A stretch of 20,809 bases of DNA from JBBRMQ01 sp038230775 (GTDB taxonomy: Bacteria; Acidobacteriota; Thermoanaerobaculia; Gp7-AA8): the NCBI GenBank assembly GCA_038230775.1, contig JBBRMQ010000052.1:1-20809 (forward strand), given 5' to 3'. Shown here piece by piece: positions 6,911 through 14,282 of the stretch (position 1 is the first letter of the stretch; every line of letters starts with the position of its first letter). A model generated the notes under the pieces. It had not been told where the DNA came from. It saw only the letters and a list, made by a program, of their open reading frames with translations, and searched no databases. The position numbers and the translations under genes are program-made.

Positions 6911-8080
6911 TTACCTTACGCGCGCGATCATCGCACGAGCGTTGACGTAAAGCGGTTGAACGGAACGCGTTTGCCGGATGATCGACAACTCGGGAGCGTT
7001 GCGCTCGCCAATCCATAGGAACGTACCCTTCGGCAGTTCGCTTCCCGCGGCGGCGACGGCGCGCCAGCCGGGGTGTTGGGCCTGCTCCTGCGGGAACGCC
7101 GTCACCGGACGCAGCAGCGCTGTTTCGAGGTAGAGGTAGCCGCTGGCGACGACGGGCTCCTTCGCGTCGCTGAGATGCATTGCGGCGTCGCGATAGTCGT
7201 CGATGGGGCGATGCGCGTGGTCGACGATACCGATGAGCGTCCACGTTGCGAAGCACGCGGCGAGGCCGAAGAGGATCACGCGCTTGGTGGATGTGAGCCA
7301 GAGCAAGAGCGGGGTGGCCACGACAGATTCGAAGCGGAGTGGGACATAAATGGGCAGCGAGAGAACGTAGGGCAGCACAAAATTGAGAAGATGCTTCTGT
7401 GTGTGGACCGGCTTAAGCCGGTCAGGGCGGCTGAAGCCGGCCCACACACAAAGCAACGCAATGAGCACAATCAGCGCGACCGGCGGCCGCGCGAACAGCG
7501 CGTCGGGATACGCGAAGTGCTGCATCCAGTTCATCGCCTCGCGCGGCTGATGCAGCGCCAGCCACAAGCCCGGCAGGAACAGCGCGAGCAGGAGCGCTGG
7601 CCTCACCCGCCGCACGAGCGGAAAGAACAGCACGCCGTAGTAGTGGCTGTACGCCGCGGCGACGAACGCCAGCGCGGCGCGATACGGGCGATCGCGCTCC
7701 AGCGCCAGCACGCCGAGCGTCACGAACATCGCGCACAACGCATAGGACCTTGCATCGACCGCAAAGAGAACGGCCGGGGGAAACACTGCCAGAAGCAGGG
7801 CCGCGCCGTACCCGCGCGCACGAAGCAGCGCGATGAACCCGATCGTGGCAAAGAGCAACGACAAGCCGCGCGGATGTCCGACGACGTGAACGATGAAGTA
7901 GTACAGCGGCGGCCCGGAGTCGTAGCGCAGCGCTTCCAGAATCCCGGCAAACGATTTCGCTGAGATCCACGAGGTAAAGAGCTCGTCGAAGAACGGCTGT
8001 CGCAGGTAGAGAAGCGGGATGCGTGCAGCGAAGAAAAGGATGACCGCCAGAAGGCCCAGGCGGCGATCGTCAGCTCGCAA
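6911..8080 (-). CDS. Polytopic membrane glycosyltransferase, GT-C fold (PMT/ArnT-like)
   Basis: A 389-residue protein with many hydrophobic helices. An acidic pair D32-E33 lies in the first extracytoplasmic loop (FFDELFTSW), and DSGPPLYYF follows at about residues 54-62; both are typical of lipid-linked-sugar transferases of the PMT/ArnT (GT39/GT83) type, which glycosylate proteins or lipids at the periplasmic face. The acceptor cannot be predicted. The start is uncertain: TTG at 8080 overlaps the preceding CheY gene by 11 bases, with GGAG a few bases upstream, and no ATG occurs until deep in the protein. Residues 211-228 are encoded by a palindromic element (see 7398-7450). Confidence 0.8.
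   Translation of the reverse strand: MRADDRRLGLLAVILFFAARIPLLYLRQPFFDELFTSWISAKSFAGILEALRYDSGPPLYYFIVHVVGHPRGLSLLFATIGFIALLRARGYGAALLLAVFPPAVLFAVDARSYALCAMFVTLGVLALERDRPYRAALAFVAAAYSHYYGVLFFPLVRRVRPALLLALFLPGLWLALHQPREAMNWMQHFAYPDALFARPPVALIVLIALLCVWAGFSRPDRLKPVHTQKHLLNFVLPYVLSLPIYVPLRFESVVATPLLLWLTSTKRVILFGLAACFATWTLIGIVDHAHRPIDDYRDAAMHLSDAKEPVVASGYLYLETALLRPVTAFPQEQAQHPGWRAVAAAGSELPKGTFLWIGERNAPELSIIRQTRSVQPLYVNARAMIARVR
7398..7450. repeat. Intragenic palindromic element, two hairpins in an outer stem
   Basis: A 9-bp outer stem (TGTGTGTGG at 7398-7406 with CCACACACA at 7442-7450) encloses a perfect 16-base palindrome (ACCGGCTTAAGCCGGT, 7407-7422) and a second hairpin (GGCTGAAGCC, 7429-7438). 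The layout resembles REP/BIME-type elements. It lies inside the glycosyltransferase gene and is read through in frame, giving residues 211-228, including SRPDRLKPV, a polar stretch between two hydrophobic segments. Insertion of a mobile repeat into a tolerant loop is the simplest reading. Confidence 0.75.
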
Positions 8081-8453
8081 GCAGCTCCGAAATCGTCTTG
8101 ATCAGATGCGACGATTGGATGGGCTTCGCGATGTAGGCATTCGCTCCCAGCGCCAGCCCGCGCTCGCGATCCTCTTCGGCCCCTTCGGTCGTGATGATGA
8201 TGATCGGGATCCCCTGCAGCAGAACATTCTGCCGCACGAGTGACACCAGCTTGAGGCCGTCCATCACGGGCATGTTGATGTCGGTCAGGATCAGGTCGAT
8301 CTTCTCGGGACCGGAGAGCTTCTTCAACGCATCGACGCCGTCGACGGCCTCGATGATGCGCGCGTTGCGAAAACGCTTCAGCGAAAACGCGATCAGCTGT
8401 CGCATCGTCGGGGAGTCCTCGACGACGAGGAAATTTGGACTGAGTGTATTCAC
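8070..8453 (-). CDS. CheY-like single-domain response regulator
   Basis: A 127-residue receiver domain with no output domain. The acidic pocket is E12-D13, the phosphoacceptor D58 (in TDINMP), the switch Thr T88 and the conserved Lys K110 (in AKPI), so it should be phosphorylatable, most likely by the CheA encoded upstream. The start is GTG at 8453, overlapping the GAF gene stop as GTGA, which implies translational coupling. It closes the chemosensory run. Confidence 0.93.
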   Translation of the reverse strand: MNTLSPNFLVVEDSPTMRQLIAFSLKRFRNARIIEAVDGVDALKKLSGPEKIDLILTDINMPVMDGLKLVSLVRQNVLLQGIPIIIITTEGAEEDRERGLALGANAYIAKPIQSSHLIKTISELLAS

Positions 8454-9172
8454 GAGGTGGTGGTGAGCAGATCCAGAAAGCTCTGGATCGTATTCAGCTT
8501 CCGTTCGGAGTGGGAGTAGAGCTTCGAGGAGAAAATGGCCGTCGCGGCGTGCGCGGCGAGAAGGGCGAAGAGCTCGTAATCCACCGCGCTGAAGGAATGC
8601 TTCTGCTGGAGGAGCTTGTAGATCGCGATCAGGCCGATCACATGCTCCTTGATCTTGAGCGGCACCGCGGCGATCGGCCGCTCGACCGACACCGGGCCGG
8701 CATCCACGTCGTCGATCACGTAGTAGCTCTGCCCGCTCTGCGCGACGTTCCCGAGGAGACCTTCGCCCACACGGACCGAGAGGTTGAGCATCCCGGCCAC
8801 TTCTTCCTCACCTGCGACGGCGACCGATCGCAGCTCGTTCGTCTTCTCGTCGAGCAGCAGGATGGCGAAAGCCTCCGCACCGACGAGATTGATGATGATC
8901 TCCTTGACGATCTCCACCACTTCGCGGAAATCAAGCGTGGAGTGGAGCTGGTAGGTGGCGACGTAAAGATTCGCCAGGTTGTTGTTCTGCTCCTCGACCT
9001 CGGCATAGCGGCTGGAGAAGTCTTCGTTCTGCTGCTGCAGGTGTTCGACGGCACCCTGCATCTCCGCGAGGCGCGACCGCAGGCGCTCGTTCTCGCGCAG
9101 CAATTCCTCGGTGAATTCCTTGCTCTTGTTGAAAAGCTCGAGGAACTTTTCGGCCTGGGGAGTCTCAGCCAT
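8450..9172 (-). CDS. Coiled-coil GAF-domain signalling protein
   Basis: A 240-residue protein. Residues about 15-65 form a Glu/Gln/Arg-rich coiled coil, and residues about 72-215 a GAF domain (for example GEGLLGNVAQSGQ, and PLKIKEHVIGLIAIY near its end). GAF domains bind small ligands or mediate dimerisation; no kinase, cyclase or receiver domain follows. It sits between cheB and the second cheY, so it may be a cytoplasmic sensor feeding the chemosensory pathway. ATG at 9172 is chosen because residues upstream of it lose family character; GAGAGAG lies directly before it. The gap to cheB is 37 bases. Confidence 0.85.
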   Translation of the reverse strand: MAETPQAEKFLELFNKSKEFTEELLRENERLRSRLAEMQGAVEHLQQQNEDFSSRYAEVEEQNNNLANLYVATYQLHSTLDFREVVEIVKEIIINLVGAEAFAILLLDEKTNELRSVAVAGEEEVAGMLNLSVRVGEGLLGNVAQSGQSYYVIDDVDAGPVSVERPIAAVPLKIKEHVIGLIAIYKLLQQKHSFSAVDYELFALLAAHAATAIFSSKLYSHSERKLNTIQSFLDLLTTTS

Positions 9173-9209
9173 CTCTCTCGGTCTGAGGGTAGCACACCGC
9201 CGCGATCGG

Positions 9210-10250
9210 CTATTCGTCTCCGCTGCAGAGCCGCTGGAGCGCAGCCGCAATGCCGGTGAGCGGAAGCGTCTGATCGACGCAGCCGGTCTTGATGGCCTCG
9301 TTCGGCATGCCGAAAATGATCGCTGTCTCCGCGGACTCGGCGATGGTCCTGCCGCCCCGCTCGCGCACGGTGCGAATGCCACGCGCGCCGTCGTCGCCCA
9401 TGCCGGTCAGAACCACCGCGATCAAGCCGTCGCCCACGCAGTCGCTCGCGGAGGTGAAGAGACGATCGACCGAGGGGGCGTAGAGATCGTCGTCGCCCTC
9501 AGTGGCGACCTTTGCGCGGAGCTGGTCCTCGACGCGGACCACCGTCGTCTGCATCCCGCCGGGCGCGATGTAGACCACGCCCGGCTCGAGCGGCTCGCCG
9601 TTTTCCGCTTCCTTCACCTCGAAGGCGCTGAGGCGATTCACGCGATCGGCGAACAGTCGGGTGAACGTCGGCGGCATGTGCTGCGCGACGACGATCGGCA
9701 CCGGCAGCAGCGGCAGCGTCTGAAAGAGATGCTGCAGCGCCGGCGGGCCGCCGGTGGAGCATCCGATCGTGACGAGGCTGATTCCCCCCTGACAGTTCTC
9801 GGCCGGCTGCGGAGCGACGATCTCCTCTTCATGCGACGCGCGCCGTTGCAGGTTGTCGAGCCGCACCTGGGCGACCTGCAGCACTTTCGCGACGAGATCG
9901 CGCTGAATCTCCTCCAGCCGCGGCGAGACGCGCGCCTCCGGCTTAACGATGAAGTCGACCGCCCCAAGCTCCAGCGCCTTGAAGACGCTTCGATCGCTCG
10001 ACTTCGACGAGATCACGATCACCGCCGTCGGGCGGTTGTGCATGATCCAACGCAGGAACGCGAAGCCGTCCATCACCGGCATCTCGAGGTCGAGCGCGAC
10101 GACGTCCGGCTCGTGCTTGAGCAGCTGCTTGATCGCATCCTCGCCGTTGACCGCGCTGGCAACGACCTCGATGCGCGGATCCGACTGCAGCATCCGCGTG
10201 ATGGTCACGCGGTTGTAGGCCGAGTCGTCGACGACCAGCGCGCGGATCAT
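9210..10250 (-). CDS. cheB: CheB: receiver plus protein-glutamate methylesterase
   Basis: A 346-residue protein with the complete CheB architecture: receiver at about 1-120 (D8-D9 pocket, phosphoacceptor D54, K103), a linker, then the methylesterase at about 155-343. The catalytic triad is visible as S165 (GCSTGG), H191 (AQHMPP) and D287 (GMGDDG), matching S164/H190/D286 of enteric CheB. It would demethylate or deamidate receptor glutamyl sites. I chose ATG at 10250, where the receiver begins. Upstream in-frame TTG/ATG codons would add only residues encoded by the repeat. No Shine-Dalgarno precedes this ATG because the heptamer array ends 7 bases away. Confidence 0.96.
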   Translation of the reverse strand: MIRALVVDDSAYNRVTITRMLQSDPRIEVVASAVNGEDAIKQLLKHEPDVVALDLEMPVMDGFAFLRWIMHNRPTAVIVISSKSSDRSVFKALELGAVDFIVKPEARVSPRLEEIQRDLVAKVLQVAQVRLDNLQRRASHEEEIVAPQPAENCQGGISLVTIGCSTGGPPALQHLFQTLPLLPVPIVVAQHMPPTFTRLFADRVNRLSAFEVKEAENGEPLEPGVVYIAPGGMQTTVVRVEDQLRAKVATEGDDDLYAPSVDRLFTSASDCVGDGLIAVVLTGMGDDGARGIRTVRERGGRTIAESAETAIIFGMPNEAIKTGCVDQTLPLTGIAAALQRLCSGDE

Positions 10251-10375
10251 GGGGAAGGGACTGAGGACTGAGGACTGAGGACTGAGCCCCATGAAGGGAC
10301 TGAGGACTGAGGACTGAGGACTGAGCCCCAATCACCCGATTTAGAGACTTCGATTTCGTTTTTCATCATCTTCAT
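10247..10375 (-). CDS. Possible small ORF (42 aa) coupled to cheB, mostly repeat-encoded
   Basis: ATG at 10375 opens a 42-codon frame whose TGA overlaps the cheB ATG as ATGA. It begins MKMMKNEIEVSKSGD, and the rest is a 13-residue phrase (WGSVLSPQSSVPS) encoded twice by the 39-base duplication of heptamers. It could act as a leader whose translation delivers ribosomes to cheB, which lacks its own Shine-Dalgarno. No Shine-Dalgarno is seen before the small ORF either, and a chance open frame is quite possible. Confidence 0.3.
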   Translation of the reverse strand: MKMMKNEIEVSKSGDWGSVLSPQSSVPSWGSVLSPQSSVPSP

Positions 10376-10436
10376 GTGCGGTGTGTCTCAGTCCTCAGTC
10401 CTCAGTCCTCAGTCCTCAGTCCTCAGTCCTCAGTCC
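10258..10436. repeat. Inverted heptamer arrays between cheR and cheB (7 units against 2 x 4)
   Basis: On the plus strand, four copies of GGACTGA (10258-10285) plus GCCCC are repeated at a 39-base period as four more copies (10297-10324) plus GCCCC. After a unique stretch, seven copies of the reverse complement TCAGTCC follow (10388-10436). Every copy is exact. The seven-unit arm can pair with either four-unit arm. The array shares a base with the cheR stop codon (10436-10438) and ends 7 bases before the cheB start, so it makes up most of the gap. No T-run suggests an intrinsic terminator. Confidence 0.95.
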
Positions 10437-11287
10437 TACTTCTGGTAGACCATGTCGTGCTTGAGATGCCGCAGCTTGAACTGGGTGGAGAGCGTCATCA
10501 GCGATTCGGAATGGCCTAACAACAGATAGCCGCCATCCGGCAGCCGGTTGTAGAAGTTGTTCACCACCACGCGCTTCGACGCGTCATCAAAGTAGATGAT
10601 GACGTTGCGGCAGAAGATCACATCGACAGTGCCGAGAAGGGCGACGCGGCCTTCTTCGTACAGGTTGAGGCGGCCGAACGAGACGCGATTCCGGATCTCA
10701 TCCAGCACACGCCACGATCCCTCGGCCTGGCGCACGAAATACTTGTCGCGCAGGCGGATGTCCGTCGCGCGGAACGCGGAGTCGCGATAGACGCCGATCC
10801 GCGCCCGAGCCAGCGCGTGCTGGCTGATGTCGCTGCCGAAGATCTCGAACGCGGCGTGCTCGTAGTAGCCCGATTCCGAGAGCAGCATGGCGATCGAGTA
10901 GGGCTCTTCGCCCGACGAGCAGCCGGCAGACCAGACGCGGATCTTCTTCACCGATTTGCGCGAGAGGACCTCGGGAACGATCTCCTCGGTGAACGCGGTG
11001 AGCTGGGCCGGCTCGCGGAAGAAGTACGTCTCGTTGGTGGTGACGAGGTCGTAGATCAGGTCGAATTCCGTATCCTTCCGTGCGTCGTACTGCAGGTAGA
11101 AAAAGTATTTCTGGAACGATTCGAAGTTCAGCTCACGCGCCCGTGGCGACAGGCGCTTCTGCAGGAGGTACTTCGACGTTTCGGCGAACCACAAGCCGGT
11201 GCGGTGATAGATGGCGTCGCGCAGCAGGCGAAACACGTCATCCGGCAACTCGAGATGGTGGTTGCTGATGAAGTCGAAGCCCGACAT
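10436..11287 (-). CDS. cheR: CheR: SAM-dependent protein-glutamate methyltransferase
   Basis: A 283-residue protein. The N-terminal helical CheR domain covers about 12-70. The catalytic domain shows TTNETYFFRE (83-92), the SAM-binding AGCSSGEEPYS (121-131) and DVIFCRNVIIYFD near residues 214-226, all hallmark CheR motifs. It would methylate receptor glutamates as the counterpart of CheB. The ATG at 11287 is 2 bases after the HEAT gene stop, so translation is probably coupled; a longer open frame upstream (to 11722) is the HEAT gene read out of frame. There are no TPR repeats or other fused domains. Its stop codon touches the heptamer array. Confidence 0.96.
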   Translation of the reverse strand: MSGFDFISNHHLELPDDVFRLLRDAIYHRTGLWFAETSKYLLQKRLSPRARELNFESFQKYFFYLQYDARKDTEFDLIYDLVTTNETYFFREPAQLTAFTEEIVPEVLSRKSVKKIRVWSAGCSSGEEPYSIAMLLSESGYYEHAAFEIFGSDISQHALARARIGVYRDSAFRATDIRLRDKYFVRQAEGSWRVLDEIRNRVSFGRLNLYEEGRVALLGTVDVIFCRNVIIYFDDASKRVVVNNFYNRLPDGGYLLLGHSESLMTLSTQFKLRHLKHDMVYQK

Positions 11288-11289
11288 GG

Positions 11290-13506
11290 CTACGACTTCA
11301 TCGCGGAAAGGATGGCGGCGATGATGATCTCGGAGCGGCGGTCGGCGTTGCTCCACGCCTGCTCGAGAAGATCGCGATACACGCCCTTGTGGTGGATGAG
11401 AACCTCGCAGACATCGTCGAGGATCGCGGCGTTGCTGAGTGCGCGAAGGAGCGCCGGAAACGACGAGCGGTCCGGAATCTTGTCGAGGGCCGCGACGGCG
11501 CACTGCTGCACGTACGGATCCGGATCGTCGAGCGCAGCATGGAGATCGGGCAACGCGGCGCGATCGCCGCGGACGCCGAGGGACGCGACGGCGGCGGCGC
11601 GGATGCGCCAGTCCTCGTCGTGCAGCATCTTCGCGATCTGGCCCGAGCTCTCCGAGCCCGGCAGTCGCGCCAGCGCAAGCACGGCGGCGCGGCGCACCTC
11701 GGGATCGCCATCCGTCAGGCACCGCGCAAGATCGCCTCGCGCGGCCGGCATCTCCAGTTTCCCGAGCGCCTCGATGGCGGCGATCCGCACCGGCGGCACG
11801 TCGCCCATTGCGTGACGCAGCAACGGCTGGACCGAATCGGGATGACGGTACTCACCCACCGCCTGTGCCGCCGCGGCGCGAATCCAGGCGTCGTCGTCCT
11901 CGAGCGAATTGATGAGCGGTGCGAGCCCTTTCTCCGGGCGCAGCCGCACGATCGCGTGGATGGCGCCGATGCGCACCGCGGTCGATTCATCGGCCAGCGA
12001 CAGCACGAGCTGGTCGGTGAACGCCTCGTTGCTGAACTTCCCCATGAGTGAGATGGCCTTCTGGCGGATGGCGGGATCGCTGTCCTTCGAAGCCAGCAGC
12101 AATTCGTCGTGGTAGCTCTCGCCCTGAATCGAAACGTAGATCGACAGCGAGTTGAGCTTCACCGGCACCGACTTCGACTGCAGCAGGCGCCGGATCTTCA
12201 TCAGCACGTCGGGCTTGATCGCCGGGAACGACGAGACCAGCGCGCATACCGCATCGACGGCCGCCTGCTGCGATGCGACGTCGGGATCATCGAGCTTGGC
12301 AAGCAGATACTCGGCCGCGGCCGGATACATGAGATCGCCGAGGGTCTCGATCGCCAGGCGGCGGATCATTGGATTGTGATGATCCAGCAGCGGAACGACC
12401 GCGGGCACCGACTCAGCCGAGCCGACCATGTCGATCACGCGCAGCAACAACGCGATCACTTCCTCCTCCTCGGCATTCTGCAAAGCGTCGAGGACGGAAG
12501 GAATGGCGACCGGGCCGAAGTCGATGAGCGACTGCGCCGCGATCTCCGCCGTATCGGGCTGCTGCAGATGCTCGATGAGCGGAATCAGCGCGCGATCGTC
12601 GCGCGACCATCCGAGGAACTTGAGCAGCGAGGCTTTGACGTCGCGCTTCGAGGTCGATCGAACCTGTTGGATCAGCGGCTCGATCTTCGACTTCGGCAGC
12701 GCCTCGCGAAACTTGCGTTGAATCAGCGCACGGTCCGCTTCTTCGATCAGGCGCGGCTTGCTGGCGTCGGCGATCGAGGTCAGCGCCTTCAGCGCCGGCA
12801 GGTTCAGCTTCTCCTCCTCGGCAATGATCTTGAGGAGGAACGGCAGCGTGCCGATGTCCGCGATCTTTCCGACCGCTTCCAGCACGGGCTTGCGCAGGGC
12901 TTTCTCCGAGTACAGCGGCAGGATGGCCGGCAGTGCGCCGTCATCGCCGATTTCGCCGAGGGCCTCGATGGCGTGGAACTTCAGCCAGAGGTCGTCGCGG
13001 CGGATGATGGCCAGGAGGTACGGGAGCGCACTCGGATCGCGATACTTTCCGATCGACGCCACCATCGAGGAGGCGACGTTGGTGTCGCGCTCGCCCTGAA
13101 CGGTGTCGAGCAGAACGGCGAGCGATTCGGGGCTGCGAAGATCGCCGAGAAGATTGACGAGCGAGAGGCGGACGTCGGGCTGTGGTCCCTTGCGCAGGCG
13201 CGCCACGCTCGCCGCGATCGCTCCCTGTCCAATCCGGATCAGCGCTTCTGTTGCGGAATTCCGGCGGCCCGCGTTCTCCTCGTCGGACAGCGCGTCGAGC
13301 AGGCGCTCGATGACGTCGTGCTGCGGATCGCGGACGAAACCGTCGACGATCGTCTTCCGCACGCGCCAGTCCTTGTCGCCGAGAAGCTCGAACATGAGCG
13401 GATAGTCGCGGCCGGTCGCGGACTGCGACACCGTGAACGCGGCTTTCTGGCGCGCGTCCGGATCGGACGACCGGGCCTGCTGCAGAATCTGCGGATCGGC
13501 GGTCAT
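11290..13506 (-). CDS. Large soluble HEAT-repeat scaffold protein
   Basis: This 738-residue protein consists of helical repeats of about 31-37 residues almost end to end, on the order of twenty HEAT/PBS-lyase-type units. Typical phrases are 'DxxWRVRKTIVDGF', 'DPDVASQQAAVDAV' and 'DPEVRRAAVLALARL'. No catalytic motif, signal peptide or membrane segment is seen. Such solenoids bind other proteins; being co-translated with CheR (2-base gap) and with the zinc-ribbon pseudo-receiver (ATGA overlap at 13506-13503), it is likely a scaffold or adaptor in this chemosensory pathway. The partner is unknown. GAGGAG lies about a dozen bases upstream of the ATG. Confidence 0.9.
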   Translation of the reverse strand: MTADPQILQQARSSDPDARQKAAFTVSQSATGRDYPLMFELLGDKDWRVRKTIVDGFVRDPQHDVIERLLDALSDEENAGRRNSATEALIRIGQGAIAASVARLRKGPQPDVRLSLVNLLGDLRSPESLAVLLDTVQGERDTNVASSMVASIGKYRDPSALPYLLAIIRRDDLWLKFHAIEALGEIGDDGALPAILPLYSEKALRKPVLEAVGKIADIGTLPFLLKIIAEEEKLNLPALKALTSIADASKPRLIEEADRALIQRKFREALPKSKIEPLIQQVRSTSKRDVKASLLKFLGWSRDDRALIPLIEHLQQPDTAEIAAQSLIDFGPVAIPSVLDALQNAEEEEVIALLLRVIDMVGSAESVPAVVPLLDHHNPMIRRLAIETLGDLMYPAAAEYLLAKLDDPDVASQQAAVDAVCALVSSFPAIKPDVLMKIRRLLQSKSVPVKLNSLSIYVSIQGESYHDELLLASKDSDPAIRQKAISLMGKFSNEAFTDQLVLSLADESTAVRIGAIHAIVRLRPEKGLAPLINSLEDDDAWIRAAAAQAVGEYRHPDSVQPLLRHAMGDVPPVRIAAIEALGKLEMPAARGDLARCLTDGDPEVRRAAVLALARLPGSESSGQIAKMLHDEDWRIRAAAVASLGVRGDRAALPDLHAALDDPDPYVQQCAVAALDKIPDRSSFPALLRALSNAAILDDVCEVLIHHKGVYRDLLEQAWSNADRRSEIIIAAILSAMKS

Positions 13507-14279
13507 TCGCTCGCCACCAGCTCCTCGCGCTTCATCCCGACAAACTGCTGAAGGGTCTCGGTGAAGATCTCGGCGTCGCGACGCACGCGCGGCGACACGC
13601 GGGAATCGTAGTACTTGCGCCCTTCGTCGACCTCGGCGCGGAGGACGTCGAAGAACGTGTTGTTGCGGATGCCGTCCTCGACCTTGTCAGGATGATAGAT
13701 GATGATGTCGGAGAGGATCAGACGCGCGAGGCGGCGAGCCTCTTCGTGCTCGCGCTCCTCGAATCGAACCTCCTGCGCCGCGGTCGGAAAGAGGCGATCG
13801 ATGATCTGGCGGAACTCGCGCTCCGGAATCTGCTCTTCGATGTATTCGTCCGCGCCGTAGAGGTTCGTGGGATTGGCGCGGAAGCGGTTCGCGCGAAAAA
13901 GGGCGCCGATGAGCACGACGCGCGTCGACGAAAGCGAGGAGTCCTTCTTGATCTGCTCGGCGACTTCTACGCCCAGTTTTCCTTTGAGATAAACGTTCAC
14001 GATCGCCAGCTTCGCGTTGGTGCGCCACACGAGATCAAACGCCTCGCCGCCGTTGTCGGTCTCGGTGACGTCGAATCCGAGGAAACGCAGTTGCGCGGCG
14101 AGGAACGAGCGGAACGGACGGGCCTCATCCGCGATGACGGCGGCCCGGGCAATCGATCCGGAGGGCTTGAGAAGCATCTCGTGCCGGCAGGCCGGGCACG
14201 CCAGGCGCACCGCGGACACCAGAGGTCCGTCGATGGCGGCGCGGAACTTCGCAGAGCATCGTCTGCAGAGGAATTCCAT
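13503..14279 (-). CDS. Zinc-ribbon plus pseudo-receiver protein
   Basis: A 258-residue protein in three parts. An N-terminal zinc ribbon has C5, C8, C28 and C31 (CXXC pairs). A receiver-like domain follows at about 43-165. A C-terminal helical domain at about 175-258 includes ARLILSDIIIYHPDKVEDG. In the receiver, the acidic pair D51-E52 is kept but the phosphoacceptor position is N95 (IVNVYL), so it should not be phosphorylated in the usual way. It may bind other signalling proteins constitutively, or the ribbon may bind a partner or nucleic acid. It starts 3 bases after the CheW-domain gene and overlaps the HEAT gene by 4 bases, so it belongs to the chemosensory operon. Confidence 0.85.
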   Translation of the reverse strand: MEFLCRRCSAKFRAAIDGPLVSAVRLACPACRHEMLLKPSGSIARAAVIADEARPFRSFLAAQLRFLGFDVTETDNGGEAFDLVWRTNAKLAIVNVYLKGKLGVEVAEQIKKDSSLSSTRVVLIGALFRANRFRANPTNLYGADEYIEEQIPEREFRQIIDRLFPTAAQEVRFEEREHEEARRLARLILSDIIIYHPDKVEDGIRNNTFFDVLRAEVDEGRKYYDSRVSPRVRRDAEIFTETLQQFVGMKREELVASE

Positions 14280-14282
14280 CGT

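Noticed and set aside
10258..10436. CRISPR array
   Set aside because: Units are 7 bases with no spacers, and the two sides are inverted; no cas genes are nearby.
11288..11722. Longer N-terminus for CheR (start at 11722)
   Set aside because: The added 145 residues are an out-of-frame reading of the HEAT gene; the CheR family begins at 11287.
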